Positions 34,338-45,900 of a DNA stretch of 64,000 nt are shown piece by piece; within the stretch, counting starts at the first letter, position 1, and each line of letters opens with the position of its first letter. A model generated the notes under the pieces. The model had not been told where the DNA came from and searched no databases. It was given only the letters and a program-made list of their open reading frames with translations. A program made the position numbers and the translations under genes. This DNA is from Paragordius varius (Eukaryota > Nematomorpha): the NCBI GenBank assembly GCA_964247055.1, contig OZ176052.1, positions 6,572,001 through 6,636,000 on the forward strand, read 5' to 3'.

Positions 34338-35000
34338 CATTGTGTGCAAAAAGAGGGTCAATTTTTTTAACAAATTCTTTTTTTCATGAGATAGCTTATA
34401 ACCAGTGATTTCATGTGCCCCAAAAATTTGACTTGACGACCTAATTTTCAAAATAATGATTGAAAATAAAAATTTGGTAAAAAGTGAAAATTGATAATTA
34501 AATAATGATAAAACTTGAGATATTAAGAATTTATCATTTTATCAGATATTTACAATATATAATTTGCCTAATATTAGATATTCAACTCAGATCAAAAATC
34601 GTGTTTTTTTGGCATAAATAATACACAAAAAATATTTGTGGAATTATATTACAATTTTTTTTTAATTATTTACTAGTTAAACTCACTATTATAATCTTAA
34701 CATTTATATTATCTACAGTAATTGAAGCGAAAACACTATTTTATCTGAGTTTTTATAAAAACCCGTTATCTAATTTTAGGTTATTTATAAATTATCTGTT
34801 GAAATGATAATTGATATTATAAGTTTTATCATTATTATTTTAAAAATCTTTCATTATCCTTAATTTTAACTTTTTGACCGATTTCGATTTTCTCTCAATA
34901 TTTCAAAAAGTAGGTCATCAACAAATAAAAATTTTTGCGGCAAATGAATTAGCTGGCTAAAAGCTATATCATAAAAAATTTTTTGTTAACAATTAACGGA
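34338..35000. mobile_element. Palindromic element, short or centre-deleted member of the TGTGTGC family
   Basis: The left arm starts TTGTGTGCAAAAAG and runs through TTCATGAGATAGCTTATAAC and TTGACGACCTAATTTT. The right arm is its inverse: AAAAAGTAGGTCATCAACAA, then TTTGCGGCAAATGAATTAGC, to TTTTTTGTTAACAATT. The same arms occur at 44902-45870 and 58845-60384. It is about 660 bp and non-coding. Confidence 0.75.
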
Positions 35001-35099
35001 TTTTATATGCTGTTTCTTATCTAAACGTGTTGGTAGTGCAACAAACATTCTTTCTACATATAGCCTATTTAGGGGGCTTTTTGTATACGACTATATACA

Positions 35100-36240
35100 C
35101 AGTGTCCTTAAAAAATATCCTGATGATATATATATATATTATATATATATATATTCTGATAGTTAAATGTATTAGAATTATCATGATGGTTTTGGCTTTG
35201 GACCCTACGAGTGAAGAAAGTTATTTATTGTGGTAAGTGCTCCATATCAAATATGACAAAATTCGCGCACGTGGTTTAATTCGTTCCTAAAGATATCTAT
35301 AAAATATACCATAAACTACATATAAAAAGCAAAAATATCATTTTTAAAAAAAATTGATAGATGTGGGCTTGGAAAGTCTCAAATTTTTAAGCTCTCTAAA
35401 ATGGGCTAGTTTTCTTAGAATAAACGCAAAAATGCGGAGATTGCGCGATAAAATATTTTAATTGCAAAATTTTGATATCAAAATATTTTTGAAAAAATAT
35501 ATACTTTTTTAAAAATTTAATTTTTAGCAAAATTTGATAAAGCGTACTTCTTACTATATCGAGGCATGATGGAAAGAGTATAAAAACGCTTTAAGATATT
35601 ATAAACACACACTTTTTCTTCATAATTCGTTGCTCAGGATTTTGATAAAATGTCTGTTCCTCTTCAAATGTGTGTTAAATATAAATTGTATTTTTTTTAA
35701 AAAAATACCAAAATTTGAAAGCAAACCGACCTTTATATTACAATTGTAAAGCGATAAAAATGTCCAGCATATTGAATTATATAAAAATATAATTTTTTAT
35801 AGCGTTTTTAAACTGTTTCTGCGAGCCTCAAAATAGTATAACAGTTAAAGTTTGCTAAAACAACTTTTTGAAAAGTTATGCATTTTAAAAAAAATATTTA
35901 TAGTTTATACCAATTATCTTATATTTAACCTTTTTATCGCACAATATCGGCGTTTTTGCGTTCATTTCAAGAAAAGTAGCCTATTTTAGTAGAGCGAAAA
36001 AATTTCAGGCTTATGTACCCAATTGTAAAATTAAATTTTATTAAAAAAATTATTTTGCCTTTTATATGAAGTTATGATATATTTAGTAATATTTTTGGAT
36101 TGAAGCATTTCCTAAAAAATTTACTCAAAAAAATCTGCGCAGATTTTGCATTTTTTGATATGGGGAACTTACCACAAAAGTGTAAAAAGCTTTCTCACGA
36201 TCCAAAACCAAAAGCACCATGATAATACTGATACATTTTC
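35100..36240. mobile_element. Palindromic element, CAGTGTCC family, copy 1
   Basis: The head CAGTGTCC...AAAATATCCTGATGA is followed by a left arm ATTATCATGATGGTTTTGGC and then TAAGTGCTCCATATCA. The right arm is inverted: TTTTTGATATGGGGAACTTA, then CCAAAAGCACCATGATAATA. The arms are about 500 nt each around a short centre. It is the same design as 56129-57280. It is non-coding; the reading frame at its left end is chance. Confidence 0.8.
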
Positions 36241-36246
36241 TTAAAA

Positions 36247-36247
36247 C

Positions 36248-36320
<73 letters not shown>
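36247..36320. repeat. (AT)n microsatellite
   Basis: A run of about 74 nt of AT, broken once by a G, directly after the palindromic element. Confidence 0.9.
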
Positions 36321-36322
<2 letters not shown>

Positions 36323-36412
36323 TGATAATTTTATACCATCCAATTCGTACACTTAATTAATAAAAAATTAACATTTACACTTACTTATATTGTAAATGTA
36401 TATATTAACTTT

Positions 36413-36945
36413 TCGATTCAAATTGGGGTATCTAAATACCCCAGACTTAATTTGAGTTAGGATATTTAAAAAACTAACGAAGGAAACGGTCTCAATTTAA
36501 ATCTTTGCTACTATCCTAATAAAAATTATATAAATATGCCAAAATATCTAAATAAGATTATGTTTTGAAAAAAAAAGTTCCATGTCAAACTACTTGGACG
36601 CCATTTTTATTTTACTTTTGCAAAGTATCGTCTTCATTTAATTTTAAGGGTAAAATTATGGCTGTTTTTTATTTAAATTACATCTAACATTGATAGAAAT
36701 AGAAAAAGCGGTTTATTTTGTAGTATTTTTTAATTTTAACACACATGTAACGTTGACTAAATTTTTACCTTTCAGTTTTAGCTTAAAATAAGTAATATCA
36801 AGTATTTTTGAATAAAATTTATATATTTCGGTTTATTAATGTTATATAAGTGCAAATTTTTCCATGGTTTCGATTCCTTCCATATTTTTTAAAGAATTCA
36901 ATTTTAAACTGGCCTGGGGTATTTAAATGCCCCAATTTGAATCGA
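36413..36945. mobile_element. MITE with hairpin-bearing inverted ends, best-preserved copy
   Basis: The 533-bp element has ends TTTCGATTCAAATTGGGGTA and ATTTGAATCGAAA. The sub-terminal GGGGTATCTAAATACCCC is itself a perfect hairpin and is repeated in inverted form at the right end. It aligns throughout with 24802-25318 and more loosely with 2947-3346. Confidence 0.88.
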
Positions 36946-37180
36946 AAGACTAAATGAATGTGTTGTATTTAAGTGTTAAACATATTATTTTGATATAACA
37001 TAAAATAAACACTATACTCAAATAACGAATCGATTTTTTCTTTAAGCAAATTGATTTCGTTTGCTTGGGTTGGGCTGGCGGGAGGCGTTATTGCTTTGTA
37101 GCGTATTGATTCAAGAATATTATTTAAAGGTACATGTCCGTTTGATATACCTAAAACAAAAATTAATATATATCATACTA

Positions 37181-37758
37181 AATCTCGGGCTGCTACGCAA
37201 CCCGAAGAAGTCCTTCGGACTTCTGGGGGGGTGCTATTTGAAAAAGGGACAATAAAATGATTCACATTTGTGGATTAGTTCGAAATATTTAATAGCTATG
37301 ATCTCTTAGGAATTTCAAAACGGTGCATTCATACTAATGTATTATTTACCTGGGCGAAAAATAGAATCAAAAATATTTTTGTGAACTTTGTTTTTTGAAA
37401 AAAAGGACATTTTACGGGGGGAGCGGGTAAAAAGAGAGCCTAAATTAAAAAAGCGAGACGATTATGTTCGACGCAATCGAAAATAAGTAAACAAAAATCA
37501 TATTTGAAATTGAATGATCCAACACGTTCTCCAGAAAATTGTCTCAAAGACACGATTTTTGTGGACTTGTGTTTTCAAAAAAACCGTTTTTCACACGGGG
37601 TGGGCCCGAACTGGGGGCCTAATTCAAAAAAGGGCGAGGCTTTTGTCGGGGCATTCATTAATGATTATACTTTTTTGATATTTGGATTTGAAAGGGTCTA
37701 CCGGTTCGGAAACAAATCACAAAGCCAGCATTTTTCATTTTTATAAATATATAGATTA
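37181..37758 (+). repeat. Interspersed repeat with hairpin head and ATATAGATTA tail, copy 1
   Basis: The head reads TCTCGGGCTGCTACGCAACC followed by CGAAGAAGTCCTTCGGACTTC, a strong G+C hairpin. The tail reads CAAAGCCAGCATTTTTCATT and then ATAAATATATAGATTA. In between is a direct internal repeat: TTTTGTGGACTT followed by a T/A-rich run and ACGGGG, seen twice. The same head and tail bound 54551-55040, and the tail recurs at 38865. The head begins AATCT and the tail ends AGATT, a short terminal inversion. The class is unknown; a Helitron-like or other non-autonomous element is only a guess. Confidence 0.75.
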
Positions 37759-37916
37759 CCATAAATAATGTTTTATTATCCATATATTTTTTTATATCCT
37801 ATGCATATGATAGATAGATAAATAATAAAACAATAAACTAATACTATTTTATGTTTAAAATCAATAAAGTCTGATTGATCATTTGATTGTCTGTTTGAAT
37901 ATTGAGATAGACAATT

Positions 37917-38865
37917 TTATTTGAAATATATTTTTGATTTAAGCAGTTTTGTTATGCGGCACGAAGTTTTAGATTCACATATCTCATAAGTTTTCTGAAA
38001 TTTGGCTCCAAAGGCATGCTGTATCGATATGATGGCGCAGTTGCAGGCGGGTAGTCCTTTACCCAGAGGCCAATATAAAAATGTAGTTAGATAAAAATAT
38101 TTGCCTTTATACCTGAAATCATCGTTCATTCCTAACAGTTTATGGAAGAATGGTTTCAAAACTATATAATAGTTCAATGATAGCGCATTTTTTAGGGCAT
38201 AAAGGGCCTATTTAACGGCTAATTTAAAAAATCCGCTCGACTAAAATTTTTGACTTTTTACGGGTATACTTTAAGCAGCTAATGAACTCATATGGCCTGA
38301 TAGGTGTTCTGAAATTTAGCCCCAAAAGCACGCTATTTCGATATGACGGGTCAGTTTTTCGCTAGCTCCTTACTCAGCAGCTATCATCAAAGAAACGCTT
38401 GACTAAAATTTTTGCCTTTTAACAGGGAATACGTGGAATCCCTATTGAATTTATACGGTCTCATACCTTGGGCGAAAATAGAATCAAAAAATTATTTTTG
38501 TGGACTTTGTTTTTTGAAAAAATGGCATTTTACGGAGGGAGCGGGTAGAGGGTCTAAATTAAAAAAGCGAGCCGACTATGTTCGGCACAATCGAAACTAA
38601 GTAAAAAAAATTACATTTAAAATCGAATGGTCCAACGGAAAAATTGTCTCAAAGACACGATTTTTGTGGACTTCTGTTTTTTAAAAAAACCGTTTTTTAC
38701 ACGGGGTATGCCCGAACGAGGGCCTAATTCAAAAAAGGGCGAAAATATTGTCGGGGCATTTTATAATGATTATAATTTTTCGATATTTGGATTTGAATGG
38801 TCTACCTGTTTTCCGGAAACAGATCACAAAGCCAGCATTTTCCATTTTTATAAATATATAGATTA
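37917..38865 (+). repeat. Same repeat family, headless tandem copy with internal duplication
   Basis: Two direct versions of a segment with CTGAAATTTxGCxCCAAA and a TATTTCGATATGA-like box (near 37990 and 38310) are followed by the GGGCGAAAATAGAATC, TTTTGTGGACTT and GGGCCTAATTCAAAAAAGGG blocks and the ATATAGATTA tail, as in copy 1. The frame at 38627-38887 is a translation of the repeat and not a gene. Confidence 0.7.
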
Positions 38866-41416
38866 TCTTTTTTCCATATTTTCATAAATTATGCACAAAC
38901 TTTTATTTATATTTCAAAAAAAATATATAATTTAAAAAATGTTTTTCATGTTTGAACATTTTTTCCCAAATTTATTTTTGGTGTACCTATTAAATTTAAC
39001 GATATACATACACATTTTTTCCAAATAAGGTAATAGCTTTTATAATGCAATCTTTTAGCCAAAGCAATATTCTATTCAATAACAACATTTATTCAAATTA
39101 TGTGTTCGGCAAATAAGGTTTTATTCGTCATCTTTTTAAATACATATTTGGCAATCAAGGTTAAAAATTGATTCAATGAAAACATTATTTAAATTTTATT
39201 TATTTGATTGAAAAGGTGTATGTTACAAACAATATAAACAAAAGCTAACAAAATCTGATATCTTGCAATTTCGCCCAACTGATGATTTCTATTTCGCAAT
39301 TCTGGAAAAAAGTTTATTATAACCATAAATTTCTAATTTAAGATAAGTATCCCTTTTTGAAATCATAATATTGTATATATATGTATATGGAATAAAGTCG
39401 CAGAGCTGTAGAAATTTAAAATACATCAACTATGAGCTTTCTCGATGTTTTCGCGAATTAAATATTCTGTTGATATAAGTCTTCTTAATTGTTGAATCTA
39501 ACAATATATTCTAGCTAATGTTTTTTATTTAGCTTTAATGGTACTTCTAACTGGATGCCGATAAACATCACTATTTTACATATTCAGGAGGTAAAAATAG
39601 AAAGTGGATTAATAATTACTTAAATTCCATATTAACATAGTATACTTTAAGAAAACTACTAACCCGATAAATTATAAGCGGATGATATTGTTTCATGAGG
39701 TATTCTAGGTATGACTGGATCTAGGGCATATTTTGGTCTTTTTATTTTACAGCTCAAAGTTGGGTCTGAATACGATACTAGTAATTTTGGGTAATTTGCA
39801 CTATATCTAGTTCATAAACAAATCAATATAACTATATATGTATATATAGCAAGAGGAATCAAGAACCGCCTTTGTTCGTAACCCCAAGCTTATATAAAAT
39901 TCGTTTTAAAAACAAAAAGGTGCCGAAACGGCGGTTTTAAACACAAATTTTTTTTTATCATTATTAAAATGTTAAAACAATGTTACCCTTATATATTTAT
40001 ATTGTTCTTACTGTTATTTAATTCAGAAATTTATATTGGTTTTTAAATTTACTAAATATTTTGGCTCCTTAGCTAATAGCAGAAAAAACTATCTTTTCCC
40101 AGTATTATTATCCAATTTTTTATTTACTTATGCATTATATGGTAAGATGATTAAATAACATGTATTTTGGATAACCCTTGTTTCGTACTTGAACAACCGA
40201 AATAATTGTAAACCTAGTTATATAAAATTCTTCTCATCCCTCAGTCAAAAAACTTAGCTTGACGAACCCCTTAATATTGACCCAGTAATTCAAACGCGGA
40301 TCAAAAAAGCAAAAAAAAACAGACATGCATATAGCTAATTAGTGTTTTTATGGAAGATCCCTTGCTATGTAAATACCTTGCCTAAAAGCATTAAGCCATT
40401 TTATAATCTTAGAGATTAGTAAAAAAAATAAATATATAAGCGCCATATCATCTTAAAATCGGAGTTATAACTAGAGATTGACCCGTTGGGGCCGCCCATT
40501 TTTAAACATCATCTAGTCGTTTAAACATATGTTATCACTTGAAATAAATATAAAATAATAAAACTATGAAACATTATCATGGTCAATTTTCGTTTAATTT
40601 TCAACAAATGTTAACATTAAACAGCAATGTAATAACGTTTATATATGTATTGTTTGGTTATGACTCTAAGGACTGTATCCGGTTAGACTTTTGAAACCCT
40701 AGCTTAACCGTCAAAAAATCTACCATCAATGATGTTGATTACCAATTTAATATATGGAGAGGATCACTAAACAGCGACAATGACTCAGAATAATTTATGA
40801 TTTAAGTTAATCAATTTATTTTAACCATGGTGCGCTAATGCATAGGAGACTGATGTAATAAAATTAGCGACAATATTATAATAATTTGCTTAAGAAAGAG
40901 ATAAAAATTGGCTCTTAAGCGGGATGTCGCCATATTTTTTATTTTCAATTTAATATTTATCATGACAAACACAGAAATAACTGACTGATTCATGCTTCCT
41001 TTTGTCATAATTAAATTATTTTTTTATTTTGTATTATACTTTTAAAATCCTGCTGCCGATAAAACCAACTTTTAAAAAATAACACAATACTTGAGATTGG
41101 GGAATTTTTTTTGATCACATTATCTGTTTAGAAAGAATGCTTTCAATATATTATAAAATTAAAAAGGTATATATTTTTTAAATAATTTTTAGTTTTTCTA
41201 TAAACATGCAAAAAGTGTTTATAAATACATTGTTTTGTTTTTGGATCATTAAGCGTAAACTATCTAAGGTTTTCTGTATAAAATTCATTTAACATTCTAC
41301 ATATTGGCAGAAAAGAAAGGTATCCAAAAAATTTAATAAGTATTAATATTAACATACCTTTTTCGACGAAGCGGATGAGAAAAGCTGGAATGAACACGGT
41401 CTAAAATGCAAATAGT

Positions 41417-41418
<2 letters not shown>

Positions 41419-41469
<51 letters not shown>

Positions 41470-41474
41470 TATAC
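41419..41474. repeat. (AT)n microsatellite, interrupted
   Basis: AT units broken by two AAA steps. Confidence 0.85.
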
Positions 41475-42767
41475 ATGCAGAGTATGTCAAATTTTGGGGC
41501 TCACTTTGTACTTTTTGGGAGATTAATTTTCAACTAAAATGTGTCGGCTCTCCGATACATATTTAGCGGTCACACGCCACACAAAAAAATTAATGCTAAG
41601 AACCGAAATTCATTAAACAGCTGATTAATTTGGCATTTTTTGAAAACACAGATTAAAACTCTCAAATTTCAATTCATATATTTATGACAATAATAGTAAA
41701 AAAGCTAAAAGACCTAAGATAGGTCCAATAATTTTTTTATTGTTAAGCGTTTTTGGGGTTTTATTCACATGTTATTTATCTCAAATGCTGAGATAAATAA
41801 CATTTATAATTTTAAGGATGCCGAAATTTTTGTAAAGATTGAGAATTTGTTATGTAATTTATATTTATATAATCGTCAAAAACTTAGTTGTGCAACACTA
41901 GCTAGTTAAATTTTTTAAAATTAATTATATTTGGCAGGTATAACATCCAATATAGATTCAAATTTTATTAAACGATAGGAACTTCAGTCAATTTATTAAT
42001 TTTAGTTTCTTTGCTAAATTTATATATATTCACATTTTGTAATATATTTTAAATAATGTTAGCTGTACTCTAGTACTTTTGAGTAATTTTAATATGGTAA
42101 ATTATAAAGCCTTGAAATTTTATCTCTTAAATATTTTGAGTTATTGTAGGGCTAAAATTCATTAGTCATAATTTTTTTATTGCAATAATCGCCAAAACTT
42201 TAATGAATCCACAAATTAATGTGATTTTCCCGGTGTGCATGCAGCTATATCTTTGACAGTATTTTGAAATAATTTGCTACAAGTTAAAATGGATTATATA
42301 AAAACTTCAACATTATTTTTGGATTAAAATTTTGACCGAATCTCTTGTGATAATATGTTAAAATATAGAAAGCCCCCAAAACATCTTTTATGTCTATATT
42401 AAATTTTAAAGAACTTATGTATCTAAAATTCTTTGCGAAAATTTTTCTATAAAAATATGATTAAATTACAACTAAATCAGTCTTAATAAACTATTTATTT
42501 ATTTCATGGCGTATGACCGCATTTTTTGGTTTTAAAATCCCGTTAAATTATATTCAACTTCCAAAACGTACAACGCGAACCCTATAATTGACATATCATA
42601 AATGGATACCTTTTATCGACTGAAATTCAGTATTTTCATTGATTGATTTGCTAATATCAGAAAGGCTTCGCTTTAATTGTGTTATAACACCTGTATTATA
42701 AATTAGTTATATTTTAATTATTAAATAAAGAATTACTAAAAAGCAAAAAATGTCCCTTTTGCAACTT

Positions 42768-42773
42768 TTTATT
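42768..42773 (-). promoter_or_regulatory. Possible polyadenylation signal of the ERG gene
   Basis: AATAAA on the minus strand lies about 190 nt after the TAA at 42966-42968. It is the first such hexamer found downstream and supports that exon being terminal. Confidence 0.35.
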
Positions 42774-42965
42774 AGATATATCCTATTTGGCGATACCTTT
42801 TTCTAACAAGTTCAGTGTTTTGTAAAAATAAGGTTACTCACTCCAATATTATTTTATATATTAACTTTTGATAAAAGATATCATCTAAAAATCATATTGT
42901 GCTTATCAAAACATAAGTTTGCTTTTATAAGAAAAATCAAATTAGAAACATTTATCGTCAAATCC

Positions 42966-45900
42966 TTATTTCAATATAATCAATTTAAACCAACCTGTGA
43001 GAATATTTGAAATGGACCCTGTTCTCATTTTGTTATCGGGAGGACTTAAAAATGTTGTGCTAGTTGATGCAGCCCTTGAGCGATGGTTTTTATTTTTACC
43101 AATCGAGGAATGTTTTAAATTATTCAAATAATTATGGTTTTCAACAGTGCTGTGCAATGTTGAATGAATGGGGGATCCTGATATATTAATTAGAGGTAAA
43201 CGGTTGGATGAATTTGTTGGAATGTCAAAATCATCGGCCCCACTATATTTTATGGTGGGTTTGTTCTCATCGGTATTAGTATTGGTTAAAGATATATCGG
43301 TGATTCGGTAAAATCCTTTGTTATCTATGGTATTTGGATTGTAAAGTGTGTGTTGATAACTATCTACATCTTCATTACCCTGATTATCAACATAGGTCAT
43401 ATTATTAAACTTTTCATAAATTGGCATGGTGTCAAAGGCTCCCATGTTTTGTGGCAATATTTGAAAAATATCTGTTTGCTTGTGGGGTAGAAGTGTTGAT
43501 ACATCTTGGCTTGGAGATTTCTTAGAATATGACATTAACATTTTTGGTTCCTTTGCATGTATTTCATTTAATGTGTTGGATCGTTGTAAATTTTGCTGAA
43601 TACTTTCTTGTTCGTGTCCATAATTATCGCCAGAAATTAGTCCAGACGTAAGTTTACGCACCCTTTCAGTATACGTTGAAGTGGTGGATTTGCTTAATTT
43701 ATGCAATCGGTGACCAGGACTGAATTCTTGTTGATCTATACTACTGTTACTACTGAAATCATGTGTTCCCAAAGGGTCATTAATCAAAGCTCTTCCAACT
43801 ATCCTGCCTCCTGGTCGTACTCCACCAAAAGATTTTATCTTCCCAAATACAGAGTACCCCATACTCTCAGAACAACCTTCAAGGCTATAACCTCCGCCTC
43901 CCTGAACACCCTTTACACTTACTGTATTAAATACATCTCCGCCAAAACGTCTGTTTCTTAGCCTAAACGGCCGTAGGATTGTGTAGAACTTGCTGCTTTT
44001 ATCATTGCATATGAGAGTTTTTATTTGATTATGCGCACTTTTAAGCGATTGTGGATCTTTATATTTAGTGTTAGAATCATTATCTAAAATATTTAGGGGC
44101 ATATTCTCCAAGTCACCATTATTATTGAGTTCTGAACTTTGTTGGCTAAATAAACCCATATTTACATCCTTACCAGTATTTTGCGAAATCAAGGGTTTTG
44201 AGTCTGCATAATACCATGATTATAAATTGTCTCAATTAGATTAATTTTTGAATAAAAAAGATTATACCTTCCGGCATAGGAATATGTTGTTCTTTGATAT
44301 TACTAGCTTCACTAAAATAAAAAAAAGGGTTTTTAGAAAGAAAACATCCGAATAAGCCAATATTGACCACATTAAAAACTATATAATACTTGATTGATTT
44401 AGAGGCGAGAGGATCCGTGATCGGAAGATTGGTGCATATTGGAGAAAAATTTGATTTAACAACCAAATTACCAATTAATTGTATATTTTCTACACTATCA
44501 CATTCCGTTGTTTCTGATATGGAATGTAATCCACTTCCTCCGATCATAGCGTTAATTTGTTCTGATGGGATGGAATTCAAAGTTCCTCCGCCAGGATTAT
44601 TAATATTATTGTTAATATTGTTATTATTATGGCTATGGCTAGTTATGGTGGATGGAATGATGTGTTTCATATTTATACCACTTTGATCTGAAGCAATCAT
44701 ATCATTCACACTGGTATCTGGAATGTCGGGACTAGTAGGCTTTGAGGCCGGGAGTGAAATGCGATTTCGATACCGTGAATAAACTGATGATCCACTCAAA
44801 TTTGTTTCTTCCTGTTATAGAGAAAAAAATTTTAACATCAAAATGAATACAAATAAACTGGTAAAAAATGGCTTAATTATATAGGTGATTTCTTATATAT
44901 ACTGTGTGCAAATGATAGGGTTACTTTTGTAACAGAAATTTTTTTTGATAGCTTATGACCAGCGAAGTCATTTGCCGCAAAAATTTTAATTTGTTGACGA
45001 CCTAGTTTTTGAAATATTATGAGTGAAAATTGGGCAAAAGTGAAGATTAAGGATATAATGATAAAACTTGGGATATTATGGTTTATTATCATTTTAGGAA
45101 TATTTTTAATTTATAAATAACCTTCATATAGTTAGGGTTTGTAAAAAACCTCAGTTCAAAAGATGGCGTTTTTCTTTTAACATACTTAAAAGACAAAAAA
45201 ATTTTTATGAAACTATATTAAAAAATTTTTTAATCATTAACTAGCTAAACTCACTATAAAAATCTAATTTATATTTTGTTCAGTAAAAAAAATAATATAT
45301 TATAAAACAAAAAAATAGTTTTTTTTACATTTTTTGTCATCTGGTTTATGAGTGTATAGAAAATTACTGCTCTTTTTTGGAATCTTACATGCGGGATGTA
45401 TAAATATATAAATCAAAATATGATTTACAAGTAGTAAAATATAAACCGAAAATCCGTACAAAACCCTGTAAAAATATATTTTTGTGTTAAAACAAACTTG
45501 TCACAGGGGATTTATACCGATTGTTGGTTGATATTCCATTACTTTAAAATCCTATTTTGCATAAATATATATAGTTTATAATTCCAGCTAGTGTAAAATT
45601 CCAAAATAAAACAACATTTTTTAGTTTTATTTTGATAAAGAAATTTTTTTACTGAGTACATGAATGTTAAGATTTTAAAAGTGGGTTTAGCTAGTAAATA
45701 ATTAAAAAAACTATTTTGGTTTCTTAAACTATTTATTTATTTTTTAAGTATTAGAAGAAAAACGCCATTTTTTGATTTGAGTTTTAATAAAACCTTAACT
45801 ATATGATTTTAGGCTATTGGTATATTCTAAACATCTGTTAAAATAATGATCGACCATAATATCTCAAGTTGTATATATATACATAATATAGGCAAACAAG

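Larger units (their letters stand above)
38866..42965. other. Intergenic DNA downstream of the ERG gene, no gene seen
   Basis: About 4 kb with only short frames. It includes an AT microsatellite at 41419-41474. No tRNA, element end or protein fragment was recognised. Confidence 0.55.

Noticed and set aside
37504-38887. Frames of 80-86 codons repeated at 37504 and 38627
   Set aside because: Similar to each other only because both lie in copies of one interspersed repeat. The third copy at 54551 does not keep the frame open.
44236-44389. Apparent continuation of the ERG tail frame past 44390
   Set aside because: A donor at 44389 and microexon 44268-44311 give a phase-correct path to the next exon. 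The read-through peptide is hydrophobic intron translation.
43701-44686. Plus-strand frames at 43701-43961 and 44390-44686
   Set aside because: They are mirror images of the low-complexity ERG tail exons on the minus strand.
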